A stretch of DNA of 64,000 nt from JAWAAW01 sp038884575 (lineage in GTDB: Archaea; Nanobdellota; Nanobdellia; Woesearchaeales; ARS49), in assembly GCA_038884575.1 (NCBI GenBank), contig JAWABQ010000002.1:33198-97197 (forward strand). The letters are read 5' to 3'. The position numbers and the translations under genes were made by a program. The stretch's first letter is position 1; every line of letters begins with the position of its first letter. The notes beneath the pieces were generated by a model. That model was not told the origin of the DNA and did no database searches. It saw nothing but the letters and a program-made list of their open reading frames with translations. This document shows, piece after piece, positions 32,417-41,138 of this stretch.

Positions 32417-34173
32417 GTGTAGTAAAGCCTTCCTGTTTCCTTCTGTTCCCTGTCAAGCCTTGAGCCAGGCTTGTTTATTCTGGGACGCTTGCTGTCCTCG
32501 TCGCGTCTGAGCGTGATGCCGATTTCTGTGAGGAAGTTGTTCATTCCGCTAACCATGTCAAAAGGACCGCTTGCCTTGCCTGACTTTCCAGGGCTGCCTG
32601 CAAAAACCATAAGCTCGTCAGCAAGATAGTCAAGGAACATCAGGTCGTGGTCAACAACCATTATTGTAACACCCCTTTGTTCGGCAACTTCCTTGATTGT
32701 CTTGGCAACTGCAAGCCTTTGCTCAACATCCAAATATGCAGATGGCTCGTCAAGAAGGTAAAGATCAGCATCCTGAGAAAGGCAGTGCGCAATTGCAACA
32801 CGCTGCAATTCCCCTCCTGAGAGAGCATTCATGTTCTTTAGCAACAAGGGCTTGATTTCAAGAGGGCGGATAAGCTGAACTTCGTACTTGCCGACAGCAT
32901 TTTGCAAGGCAGTGCTCACAAGCTCTTCTGACGACGAATCAATCTGCTGCGGCTTATAAGCCACCCTGACAGGAATCTCAACCTCGCCTGAGTCAGGCTT
33001 GAGGACATTTGCAAGCATTTTCACAAAAGTTGTTTTTCCAGTGCCGTTCTCACCAAGAACTCCAACAACACTGTGCGCATTCACAGAACCGGGCTGTATG
33101 TCAAGCAAGAAATGGTCAAGCTTTTTCTTCATTTTCTGCCAACCAGTAAGTTTTTTCACAAATTTCTTCTGACCTGGCTGTCTTGCAAAAAAAGTAATTG
33201 CATAAGGCCTGAACCTCATGTTCTGCTCCTTGATAAAGCCCTCAAGATATGTGTTGATGCCGTTCCTTGCGGGCTTTGGAACGCTCACAATGCCATAACT
33301 GCCTTCCTCGCCAAACATTATGTGAGCCAAATCAGTCATGTAGTCAAGAATTATCAAGTCGTGCTCAACAACAAGCACTGCAGTTTCCTCATTTGCAAGA
33401 TCCTTGATGAATTTTGCAACATTAATCCTCTGCTTGATATCCAAATAGGATGTTGGCTCGTCAAAAACATACAGGTTTGCCTTTTTCAGCACTGTTGCGG
33501 CAATTGCAATCCTCTGCATTTCTCCGCCGGAAACTGTTGAAATATCGTTGTCAAGGAGGTGGGCAATGTCAAGCGCCTTTGCAGTCTCTGCAAGCTTTTT
33601 TGTCTCATTGACTTTTTCAAGCAAGTCCCTGACTTTTCCTTTTGCATTCTTCTGAATCTGGTCAATATGCTGGGGCTTGTAGCTCACCTTGATTTCCCCT
33701 TTTGCAAGTTTCTCAAAAAACACCTGCGCTTCTGTGCCCTTGAAATACTCAAGAAGCTCCTGATGGCTTGCCTCTTTTTCCCTGCCCAGATTGGGAACCA
33801 ATTGTCCCGCAAGAATCCTTATCGCGGTTGATTTGCCAATACCGTTCCTGCCGACAATGCCAACCACTTTTCCAAAAACAGGCATTGGAAGATTGTACAG
33901 GTGAAACCCGTTTGTGCCATACTGGTGCACAGGCTGCTTTGCCAGCTCCTCAGGAAGCTTGATGATGCTTATGGCGCCAAAAGGGCACCTGTTCTGGCAA
34001 ATACTGCACGCATCACTTGTGAGTTCTGGATTTATTTTTATCTTCTGGTCAACAGGGTCAATTGTCTTGCATTCCAAGCCCTGCCTGTTCATCGGGCAGA
34101 TGCGCATGCACAAGTATCCGCCGCAGCCTTTTGGGTTGCACCTTTCCTTGTGCACAATCGCTATTCTCGGCAT
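32413..34173 (-). CDS. abce1: ABCE1/Rli1 ribosome-recycling ATPase
   Basis: 586 residues. N-terminal 4Fe-4S clusters: CNPKGCGGYLCMRICP and CSICQNRCPFG. Two ABC ATPase halves with Walker A GRNGIGKST and GENGTGKTT and signatures VSGGEMQR and LSGGELQR. It splits post-termination ribosomes with aRF1 or Pelota. The start MPRIAIVHKERCNPKGCGG at 34173 is the true N-terminus; a frame reaching 34389 is an antisense extension across a promoter and another gene. Confidence 0.97.
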   Translation of the reverse strand: MPRIAIVHKERCNPKGCGGYLCMRICPMNRQGLECKTIDPVDQKIKINPELTSDACSICQNRCPFGAISIIKLPEELAKQPVHQYGTNGFHLYNLPMPVFGKVVGIVGRNGIGKSTAIRILAGQLVPNLGREKEASHQELLEYFKGTEAQVFFEKLAKGEIKVSYKPQHIDQIQKNAKGKVRDLLEKVNETKKLAETAKALDIAHLLDNDISTVSGGEMQRIAIAATVLKKANLYVFDEPTSYLDIKQRINVAKFIKDLANEETAVLVVEHDLIILDYMTDLAHIMFGEEGSYGIVSVPKPARNGINTYLEGFIKEQNMRFRPYAITFFARQPGQKKFVKKLTGWQKMKKKLDHFLLDIQPGSVNAHSVVGVLGENGTGKTTFVKMLANVLKPDSGEVEIPVRVAYKPQQIDSSSEELVSTALQNAVGKYEVQLIRPLEIKPLLLKNMNALSGGELQRVAIAHCLSQDADLYLLDEPSAYLDVEQRLAVAKTIKEVAEQRGVTIMVVDHDLMFLDYLADELMVFAGSPGKSGKASGPFDMVSGMNNFLTEIGITLRRDEDSKRPRINKPGSRLDREQKETGRLYYT

Positions 34174-34227
34174 GCCCCTTTCAGAAAGAGTGACATTTAT
34201 AAATCCTCGCTGACCTAAAAACCAATT
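34174..34227. promoter_or_regulatory. Bidirectional promoter with a 10-bp palindromic TATA box
   Basis: ATTTATAAAT (34195-34204) is a perfect palindrome in the middle of the 54-base spacer, 26.5 bases from the ABCE1 start and 28.5 from the zinc-ribbon gene start. It is the clearest of the six shared promoters. Confidence 0.75.
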
Positions 34228-34386
34228 ATGAAGTGCGAGCTGTGCAAGAAAACAATTGAGCAGACATTCCTTGGAAAAATACTCGGCACATACATCAAGG
34301 ATGCAAAAGGAAAACAGCACGTTATCTGCTTTGAATGCCAGAAAAAGTTCCAGAAGAAAGAAGAAATTCTTGCTCAGCTGAAATAA
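34228..34386 (+). CDS. Small zinc-ribbon protein
   Basis: 52 residues. CELC (3-6) and CFEC (36-39) give two CxxC knuckles around a basic, strand-forming middle; the C-terminus is a Lys/Glu helix. It is probably a nucleic-acid or ribosome-binding zinc ribbon. Divergent from ABCE1 and followed at once by a tRNA gene, so a translation link is plausible but unproved. Leaderless ATG. Confidence 0.8.
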   Translation: MKCELCKKTIEQTFLGKILGTYIKDAKGKQHVICFECQKKFQKKEEILAQLK

Positions 34387-34393
34387 CACACCT

Positions 34394-34466
34394 GCCCTCG
34401 TAGCTTAGTAGCTATAGCACCTGCCTCGTAAGCAGGAGGTCGCGAGTGCAACTCTCGCCGAGGGCT
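34394..34466 (+). tRNA. tRNA-Thr (CGT) with altered elbow
   Basis: Acceptor GCCCTCG pairs with CGAGGGC, discriminator T. Anticodon stem CCTGC/GCAGG encloses CGT at 34427-34429. The T arm is GCGAG TGCAACT CTCGC: position 55, nearly always U, is G. The D loop AGTAGCTAT lacks the usual GG pair. Both partners of the G18-U55 contact are thus changed. Confidence 0.93.
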
Positions 34467-34486
34467 TATTATTGAGAAAAAGGAGG

Positions 34487-36055
34487 ATGAACAAAGTGCT
34501 GGTGCTTTATGCCTTGCTACCCATAATCCTGATATTCCTGCTAATAGTGATTATGAAGTGGCCGGCAAGCAGGGCAATGCCTGTTGCCTGGCTGGCTGCG
34601 GCAATAATCAGCATCCTTGTCTGGGCAGTCCCTGTTGCAGGAATCATTGCATCATCATTCAAGGGAGTGCTTGTCGCAATTGACATATTATTCATTGTAT
34701 TCGGCGCCCTGCTGCTCCTTAAGATACTTCAAAAAGGCAGGGCAATAGAAGTAATAGATTATGCCCTTGCAGGCCTGTCCCAAGACAGGAGAGTCCAGGC
34801 AATCCTTGTAGCATGGCTCTTCGGCAGCTTTGTGGAAGGCGCAGCAGGGTTCGGCACACCTGCAGCACTCGCGGCACCCCTGCTTGCATCCATAGGATTT
34901 CCGGCAATAGCAGCAGTAATAGTGTCTTTGGTTGCCAACAGCACCGCAGTATCATTCGGGGCTGCAGGAACGCCGCTTATCATGGGCATAAGCACCATAC
35001 TTCCTGAACAACTGAAGCATCTGCTTCCTGAGATTTCAGCCACAAGCGCATTGCTCCACGCAATCATCGGGACATTTGTGCCGCTGATAATGGTCTGCAT
35101 ACTGACGCGTTTTTTTGGCAAGAACAGGTCATGGAAAGAGGGAATTGCAATTGCGCCTTATGCAATATGGGCAGGCTTGTGCTTTACAATCCCTTACTAT
35201 CTTTCAGCCCGGCTTTTTGGTCCTGAAGTGCCGTCAATAATCGGGGGGATTGCAGGGCTTGCATTGCTGGCAATAACCACCCGCGCAGGATTATTCGTGC
35301 CAAAAACACCATGGACGTTTGCAGGGCACAAGGAAAAGACCTTGTCTTTCAAAACAAAACTGCCAGTATGGAAAGCATTCTTTCCGTATATTTTGCTAGG
35401 CATTCTGCTTGTAATAACAAGAATCAGGGAATTGGGAATTGGTGAAGCGCTCAAAAAAGTGGCAATAAGCATTCCCGGCGCTGGCTACACGTTTACGCCG
35501 CTGTACTCTCCTGGCTTTATGTTCCTGATAGTGTGTGCAGTTTCATGGTTTTTGTACGGGCTTTCAGGCAAGGAAGCAGCTTCTTCAGCTGCCAATGCAT
35601 TTGTTCCCCTGAAAAACCCCGCAATATCACTTGTTTTTGCAGTTGCAGCAGTCCAGCTTATAATGAATTCAGGCAACAACATTTCAGGACTTGAAAGCAT
35701 GCCTGCAATAATCGGCAGCAGCCTGGCAGTCCTTGGCAGGCTGTTTGTTGTGCTCTCCCCTGCCCTCGGCATGCTTGGCTCTTTCATTGTGGGCAGCAAC
35801 ACGGTATCAAACCTCTTGTTCGGAGCTTTCCAGCTCGAGACAGCACTTGCAGTCGGGCTTTCACCGGTTTTAGTGCTTGCCCTGCAGAACGTTGGTGGGG
35901 CTGTCGGCAACATGATTTCAGTGCACAACATTATTGCTGCTTCGGCAACAGTGGGCCTGCACGGCGAGGAAGGCCATATTATCAGGATAAACCTCATTCC
36001 AGCAATCAGCTATGCGCTCCTGGCAGGTATTATTGGGGCATTGCTGTTGCTCTGA
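34487..36055 (+). CDS. lctP: L-lactate permease (LctP family) transporter
   Basis: 522 residues, 12-13 hydrophobic spans. LFGSFVEGAAGFGTPAAL, SFGAAGTPLIMGI and GSNTVSNLLFGAFQ are LctP/LldP signatures. Imports lactate or glycolate with protons. Start uncertain: GGAGG lies directly before ATG 34487, which suits GTG 34496 better, and TTG 34472 is also in frame. It is 20 bases after the tRNA-Thr gene. Confidence 0.88.
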   Translation: MNKVLVLYALLPIILIFLLIVIMKWPASRAMPVAWLAAAIISILVWAVPVAGIIASSFKGVLVAIDILFIVFGALLLLKILQKGRAIEVIDYALAGLSQDRRVQAILVAWLFGSFVEGAAGFGTPAALAAPLLASIGFPAIAAVIVSLVANSTAVSFGAAGTPLIMGISTILPEQLKHLLPEISATSALLHAIIGTFVPLIMVCILTRFFGKNRSWKEGIAIAPYAIWAGLCFTIPYYLSARLFGPEVPSIIGGIAGLALLAITTRAGLFVPKTPWTFAGHKEKTLSFKTKLPVWKAFFPYILLGILLVITRIRELGIGEALKKVAISIPGAGYTFTPLYSPGFMFLIVCAVSWFLYGLSGKEAASSAANAFVPLKNPAISLVFAVAAVQLIMNSGNNISGLESMPAIIGSSLAVLGRLFVVLSPALGMLGSFIVGSNTVSNLLFGAFQLETALAVGLSPVLVLALQNVGGAVGNMISVHNIIAASATVGLHGEEGHIIRINLIPAISYALLAGIIGALLLL

Positions 36056-36113
36056 TGCAAAAGCTTTTATTCAGCTTTTAAAAAATGCTTGATATTAAGC
36101 GAGGTGGACAAAA

Positions 36114-36422
36114 ATGTTGAGAGTTGTGCATGAATTCAAGGATTTTTTGAAGGAGTACAAGATTGTCGGGCTGGCTATTGCCTTCATCATGGGCGCTGCA
36201 GCAACAGAACTTGTGAAGTCATTGGTCAACAACGTGATAATGCCGATAATCACGCCGTTCATTCCTGGCGGAGGATGGCAGACAGCAACATTCAAGATGG
36301 GACCAATAGTTATTTCGTGGGGTGCATTCCTGAGCTCGCTGATATACTTCATAATACTGGCATTTGTAATATTCCTCATTGCAAAATTCGTCTTCAGGGA
36401 GGAAAAGGTTACAAAGAAATAA
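36114..36422 (+). CDS. mscL: Large-conductance mechanosensitive channel
   Basis: 102 residues, slightly short for MscL. FKDFLKEYKIVGLAIAFIMGAAATELVKSLVNNVIMPII matches the N-terminal amphipathic helix and first span; the second span is at about 70-92, then a short basic tail. The channel opens under membrane tension to release solutes. GAGGTGG lies before the ATG. Confidence 0.93.
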   Translation: MLRVVHEFKDFLKEYKIVGLAIAFIMGAAATELVKSLVNNVIMPIITPFIPGGGWQTATFKMGPIVISWGAFLSSLIYFIILAFVIFLIAKFVFREEKVTKK

Positions 36423-36461
36423 TCCACAAAGCTTTTATGCAGCTGGTTGTGGGACTGGAGC

Positions 36462-37031
36462 ATGGCACTTGACAGGAAGACCTGGATGTCAATATTCATC
36501 TCTGCAGTAATGATACTCAGCGTGATAGGCTTCTCGCTGACAATGACAGAGCCTGAACAGCAGGTTGAGTACAACGGAATGAAATTCACAAGGTCACAGG
36601 CAGGATGGCAGGCAAAAATCAATAATGTAAAAACAGAGCTCTATTATTATCCTGCAGAGCTTGAGGACATCCCTGTTGATGAAGGGGTGGGAGTTGCGCT
36701 TGATGGCATCCGTGTTTTGTGGTTCTCGTATAATCCGGCGGATACTTATGCGCAGGAGATTGCAGGAACGCTGTTTTACATGGAAGACCTGCTTGCCAAG
36801 GTGAAAGACGTGTATGTCCAAAGGGGGCTTTTGAACAACACAGACTATGCACTCCCTGAAGCAACCTGCGCAAATGCCACACTGGCTGTCCCTGTGCTTG
36901 TCCTGCAGTCAGGAAATGAAACGTCAGTAAGGCATGACAATGGATGCATAATTGCAACAGCATCAAGCGGAAGGGATATCAGCATGGTTGGAGACAGGGT
37001 GCTTTACCAGGCATTCGGGGTAATGAGATGA
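36462..37031 (+). CDS. Anchored extracytoplasmic protein, paralogue 1
   Basis: 189 residues. A single N-terminal span (about 9-28) followed by an extracytoplasmic domain. It shares layout and end (DRVLYQAFGVMR) with the next gene (DRVLYHFYGIMP), plus the -EYNGMKF and W-aromatic start, so the two are tandem paralogues. Four Asn-x-Ser/Thr sequons and two Cys. Start 36462 chosen about 26 bases after CTTTTATG. No family recognised. Confidence 0.78.
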   Translation: MALDRKTWMSIFISAVMILSVIGFSLTMTEPEQQVEYNGMKFTRSQAGWQAKINNVKTELYYYPAELEDIPVDEGVGVALDGIRVLWFSYNPADTYAQEIAGTLFYMEDLLAKVKDVYVQRGLLNNTDYALPEATCANATLAVPVLVLQSGNETSVRHDNGCIIATASSGRDISMVGDRVLYQAFGVMR

Positions 37032-37675
37032 CAGAACAAAAAAAACCAGAGCCAGTTAAACAGGCAAGCCCTTCGCGCAACATGATTGTGATAATAGCGG
37101 CTGTTGCACTGTTTGTTGCAATTAGCTTTGTAGCTTACAAATACATGCATAAGGAGCCTCAGAGCAAGCCAGACCTTGTTTATAACTTCTTTGAGTTCAA
37201 GAAAATAGATGATATGTGGCACACAAAATGGCAGCGCGACGGCCAATTGTTTGATGTCAGCCTGCGCTACAACCCTCTTGACGTTGAGCTGGTGCCTGTC
37301 AGAGGCGGGCTAAATGAAACCTGGCTCAAGCAGCCGTACTACCTCACATTTGACCCTGACTCAAACAGCTCAAACAGCTCAAACAACACAGACTTCAAGT
37401 ACCTGGCGCTTGCATTTTCAGAGCTCGGGCTTAACTGGGCAAGGGGGATTGGCAAGGAGGTTGTCACTGCCTGCACAAAGAATGTCTCAGAAGCCTGCGC
37501 AGGTCACCCTATTGTCACATGCGATGATGATGACAAGCCTGTATTTTACCTGAAGGTTATGAAATATCCGCGGGTCACGCTTGACGGCAACTGCCTCATC
37601 ATTGAAGGAAAGGAGCTTGACCTGATCAAGGCAACAGACAGGGTTTTGTACCATTTCTATGGAATAATGCCGTAA
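37028..37675 (+). CDS. Anchored extracytoplasmic protein, paralogue 2
   Basis: 215 residues, ATGA overlap with paralogue 1. Cytosolic tail 1-18, membrane span about 19-38, then an outer domain with four Cys (CTKNVSEAC, VTC, NC) and a run of NSSNSSNNT sequons. Sequence similarity to the previous protein is weak in the middle and clear at both ends. The two may form a heterodimer at the surface. Function unknown. Confidence 0.78.
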   Translation: MTEQKKPEPVKQASPSRNMIVIIAAVALFVAISFVAYKYMHKEPQSKPDLVYNFFEFKKIDDMWHTKWQRDGQLFDVSLRYNPLDVELVPVRGGLNETWLKQPYYLTFDPDSNSSNSSNNTDFKYLALAFSELGLNWARGIGKEVVTACTKNVSEACAGHPIVTCDDDDKPVFYLKVMKYPRVTLDGNCLIIEGKELDLIKATDRVLYHFYGIMP

Positions 37676-37706
37676 GTTTATATAGCGCCAAGCATTATCA
37701 GGGAAT

Positions 37707-38663
37707 ATGTATGTCGTCTACTGTTCCCAGCAGCTGGACGGTATTGCGGCAGCGGCAATACTCTTCAGGGCCGCGCGCCTGACAGGGCACGAAGTCAGGC
37801 TTGGCGGGATTCTCAACTTTGAAAATGCAGACGAACAGTTTTCGGCAATGCAGAACCTGAGCGGCGACCTGATATTCATACTTGACTTCCTGCCTGACAA
37901 CATCCAGGCATTTGAGCAGAAGCTCAGCGCAATCACAGTCAGGAACAGGATTGCATACTGGAACAGCCACCATCCGCACTCCGAGGCAGACGGCGCAATA
38001 CTCTCCAGACACGCTCACACAGTAGACCTCTCAGGGCCCCTGCATTATGCGCCGGTGCCAAAGGAAAAAACCTGCGCTGCAGAGATTGCCCAGAAAAAAT
38101 TCCTGCCGAATGACAGCGTTGCAAGAGAGCTCGCGAAGATCGCGCATGACATAGAATTCTGGGAGCGCACAGACAACAGGGCAGTGCAGCTCGCAGACCT
38201 CATAGCATCAGGGTTTGAGCCAAAGGAGCTTGTTGACATACTCTCGCGCGGAATCCTTTGGTCTGAGCGCTTTGAGCAGCTCAGGCAGGAATACCTTGGC
38301 AAAAAGCAGCATGCAATGCAGGACATAATAGCACACCTTGCAGTCAGGAACATCCTTGGCTACAATTTCGGTTTCTCGCTTGCCCAGTCAATCCTGCCTT
38401 CCTCTGATGCAGGGCAGCACATTCTTGACACACATTCAGGCGTAGACGTATCAGTTGTGCTTTACCGCAACGGCAGGATAAGCTTCAGGAAGAGGGATAC
38501 CTGCAACCTCAACCTTGCAGAAATAGCAAAATTATTCGGCGGAGGCGGGCACAATTATGCAGCAGGGGCAAGGCTGGCGCAGCACCAGTCAATAACACGC
38601 GAAAATTTTGACAATGTGCTGTTTGAGCTTGACCAGCAGCTTAAAACCCACCTTCTCAGATAA
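37707..38663 (+). CDS. DHH/DHHA1-family protein, degenerate metal site
   Basis: 318 residues. The C-terminal GGGGHNYAAG (about residue 280) is the DHHA1 motif, and the N-terminal layout fits RecJ/NrnA-like DHH phosphoesterases. But the first motif, usually DxDG, is SQQLDG, and DHH reads NSHH (about 90-93), so two metal ligands may be lost. It may bind nucleotides or RNA without cutting, or use another metal set. TATA TTTATATAG lies about 26 bases before the ATG. Confidence 0.8.
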   Translation: MYVVYCSQQLDGIAAAAILFRAARLTGHEVRLGGILNFENADEQFSAMQNLSGDLIFILDFLPDNIQAFEQKLSAITVRNRIAYWNSHHPHSEADGAILSRHAHTVDLSGPLHYAPVPKEKTCAAEIAQKKFLPNDSVARELAKIAHDIEFWERTDNRAVQLADLIASGFEPKELVDILSRGILWSERFEQLRQEYLGKKQHAMQDIIAHLAVRNILGYNFGFSLAQSILPSSDAGQHILDTHSGVDVSVVLYRNGRISFRKRDTCNLNLAEIAKLFGGGGHNYAAGARLAQHQSITRENFDNVLFELDQQLKTHLLR

Positions 38664-38733
38664 TTTTTACATACATTAAAATACTTTAATTGATTATTCC
38701 TGCGCATAAAAGCCAAAAAGAGGTGCAATGCAA

Positions 38734-38790
38734 ATGGCAGCAAAGAAAAGAAAGAGGAAGCGCGCAGGAAAGCGACGCCGGCGAAGATAA
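38734..38790 (+). CDS. Candidate 18-residue, extremely basic mini-protein
   Basis: MAAKKRKRKRAGKRRRRR is one short frame preceded by GAGGTG at eight bases (an ATG at 38728 would add two residues). Almost all residues are Lys or Arg. It is like eL41-type ribosomal mini-proteins in size and charge, but not clearly homologous. TATA-like GCATAAAAGCC is close upstream. It could be chance. Confidence 0.4.
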   Translation: MAAKKRKRKRAGKRRRRR

Positions 38791-38877
38791 ACAAATGCAT
38801 TTTGCTGCCTCGCAATGCGGGGCAGTTATTTTTTCTCTGCGAAAACATTATAAACAAACCCTGTTCTGTTCGGGCTG

Positions 38878-39438
38878 ATGATGATTACGCTTCGAGAGAT
38901 GTTTGATGCAGCCCTGATGACTGTTGCAGTGGGCTACATATTCATGGGCATTTTCCAGGCGCGGGCAAGGTTTCATGCATTTGACTGGCAGGCATTGTGG
39001 TTTGCATGCCTTGTCACTGCCCCAGCGCTCATCCTGCATGAGCTCAGCCACAAGTTTGTCGCGATTGCAGCAGGGCTTCAGGCAACATTCCACGCAGCAT
39101 ACTTCTGGCTGGGAATCGGGGTGCTGCTAAGGCTTTTTCATTCGCCGCTGATATTTTTTGTCCCTGCATATGTCTCAATCAGCTGCGCTCATGCGCCATG
39201 CACAATGCCGCCGCTTGTGTCTGCAATGACTGCATTCGCAGGCCCTGGGCTTAACCTTGCGCTCTGGCTTGCGTCATGGACAGTGCTCAAATACCGCAGG
39301 CTGAGGAGCAGGAAGTGGTTTTTGTTCTGGTTTTTGACCAAGAAAATAAACATGCTGCTTTTCATACTCAACATGCTGCCGATTCCTGGATTTGACGGCT
39401 ATTCTGTATATTCCGGATTGTGGCAGGCTTTTGGCTGA
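38878..39438 (+). CDS. Site-2 protease-like (M50) membrane metallopeptidase
   Basis: 186 residues, 4-5 hydrophobic spans. HELSH at 54-58 is the zinc HExxH motif inside a span; LPIPGFDG near 168-175 supplies the third ligand Asp as in M50. No PDZ domain, so a minimal form of site-2 protease. It likely cleaves membrane-embedded substrates. TATA CATTATAAAC places the ATG at 38878 or 38881. Confidence 0.9.
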   Translation: MMITLREMFDAALMTVAVGYIFMGIFQARARFHAFDWQALWFACLVTAPALILHELSHKFVAIAAGLQATFHAAYFWLGIGVLLRLFHSPLIFFVPAYVSISCAHAPCTMPPLVSAMTAFAGPGLNLALWLASWTVLKYRRLRSRKWFLFWFLTKKINMLLFILNMLPIPGFDGYSVYSGLWQAFG

Positions 39439-39491
39439 TTGTGGTGCTGGAAACTACAAAAGAATTTAAACTGCAGATTTCTTTTCAAAAC

Positions 39492-41111
39492 ATGCACCTG
39501 ACCAAATTTGTGGTTATTACAGGCGGAGTTCTTTCAGGGCTGGGAAAGGGAGTGGCTTCTGCATCCATTGGCAGGCTCCTGAAAAATCATGGAAAGATTG
39601 TCTGCATAAAATGCGACGGCTACCTCAATGTAGACCCTGGCACAATGAACCCGATTGAGCACGGGGAAGTCTTTGTCCTTGATGACGGCGGAGAGGTTGA
39701 CATGGACTTCGGCCACTATGAGCGCTTTGTCGGAATGCAGTGCAAGTCAGACTGGAACCTGACATCAGGGAAAGTCTTCAACAGGGTAATCACCAAGGAG
39801 CGCAAAGGGCAATTTCTTGGAAAAACCATACAGATATTCCCGCACGTCATCAACGAAATAAAGGAATGGATATTCTCAATCGTGAAGCAGGAGCAGCCTG
39901 ACATGGTACTGCTTGAGATTGGCGGCACAATAGGAGACATCGAAAACAGCTGGTTTGTTGAGGCCGCAAGGCAGCTGAAAAAGGATGTGGGGCAGGAAAA
40001 CATCGCTTATGTACATCTAACTTATGTCCCTTTCCTCAATTCTGTCGGTGAGCCCAAGACAAAGACTGCCCAGAGGGATGTCGCACTCCTGAGGGAGAAG
40101 GGAATTGTACCCGACATAATAATATGCAGGAGCAAAGACGAAATCTCCCGCGGCATCAAGGAAAAGCTTGCAATGTTCTGCGATGTGGAGCCGTCGCACA
40201 TCATCAGCGGGTATGATGTTGAAAACATTTACGAGGTCCCGCTTGTATTCCTGAAAGAGGGGCTGCTTGATATACTTAACACCAAATTGTCGCTCAGGCA
40301 CAAGGCAGAGATGAGCGAGTGGCAGTTTCTTGTCAGCAAAATAAAAAACCCGAAGAACACAATTACGATCGCTGTCTGCGGCAAGTATACCGCGCTTAAG
40401 GACTCTTATGCAAGCATAATAGAAGCGCTGACGCATGCCGGCGCGCATAACGACGCAAAAGTCTGCCTGAAATGGATTGAAACAACAGACATTGAAGACG
40501 GAAAAATGTCTGCAGATGATGCGCTCAAAGGAATCCAGGGAGTCCTTGTGCCTGGCGGGTTTGGCAGCAGGGGCGCAGAAGGAAAAATTGCAGTAATAAA
40601 GGCAGCGCGGGAAAACAACATACCTTATCTGGGAATTTGTTACGGGCTACAGCTTGCAGTGGTTGAATTTGCAAGAAATGCCTGCGGATTATCAGGAGCA
40701 AACACAACTGAAAATGAGCCAAACACGCCATACCCGGTAATTGACTTACTGCCTGAACAAAAAACAATATTTGCAAAAGGCGGAACAATGCGCCTTGGAG
40801 CATGCAAGGCAGTGCTTGAGCCTGGAAGCATCGTAGCCCGGTTGTATGGTGCCTCGGAGGTGTGGGAAAGGCACAGGCACAGGTATGAAGTAAACCCGGA
40901 GTATCATAAAGTCCTGCGTGACAATGGAATGATGCTCAGCGGGCTTTCAGAGAACGGCAGGCTTGCGGAATTCGTTGAGCTTCAAAACCACCCATTCTTT
41001 GTTGCCACGCAGGCTCACAATGAGCTCACTTCCCGCCTTGAAAGACCAAATCCATTGTTCTTTGGTTTCATCAATGCTGCGCTTCAAAAAGGGGCAAGCT
41101 TTAAAAAGTGA
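39492..41111 (+). CDS. pyrG: CTP synthase
   Basis: 539 residues. The synthetase half begins MHLTKFVVITGGVLSGLGKG with the ATP loop; NVDPGTMNP and EIGGTIGDIE are conserved. The glutaminase half has the nucleophile in GICYGLQ (about residue 382) and the usual His/Glu. It makes CTP from UTP with glutamine. Start 39492 is about 28 bases after AATTTAAAC; the open frame to 39420 lies in the previous gene. Confidence 0.97.
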   Translation: MHLTKFVVITGGVLSGLGKGVASASIGRLLKNHGKIVCIKCDGYLNVDPGTMNPIEHGEVFVLDDGGEVDMDFGHYERFVGMQCKSDWNLTSGKVFNRVITKERKGQFLGKTIQIFPHVINEIKEWIFSIVKQEQPDMVLLEIGGTIGDIENSWFVEAARQLKKDVGQENIAYVHLTYVPFLNSVGEPKTKTAQRDVALLREKGIVPDIIICRSKDEISRGIKEKLAMFCDVEPSHIISGYDVENIYEVPLVFLKEGLLDILNTKLSLRHKAEMSEWQFLVSKIKNPKNTITIAVCGKYTALKDSYASIIEALTHAGAHNDAKVCLKWIETTDIEDGKMSADDALKGIQGVLVPGGFGSRGAEGKIAVIKAARENNIPYLGICYGLQLAVVEFARNACGLSGANTTENEPNTPYPVIDLLPEQKTIFAKGGTMRLGACKAVLEPGSIVARLYGASEVWERHRHRYEVNPEYHKVLRDNGMMLSGLSENGRLAEFVELQNHPFFVATQAHNELTSRLERPNPLFFGFINAALQKGASFKK

Positions 41112-41138
41112 CCCTATAACCTCTTCGTCGGTGAAATA

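Noticed and set aside
34174..34389. 72-residue N-terminal extension of ABCE1
   Set aside because: It crosses a promoter and lies antisense to the zinc-ribbon gene; ABCE1 proteins begin at MPRIAIVHK.
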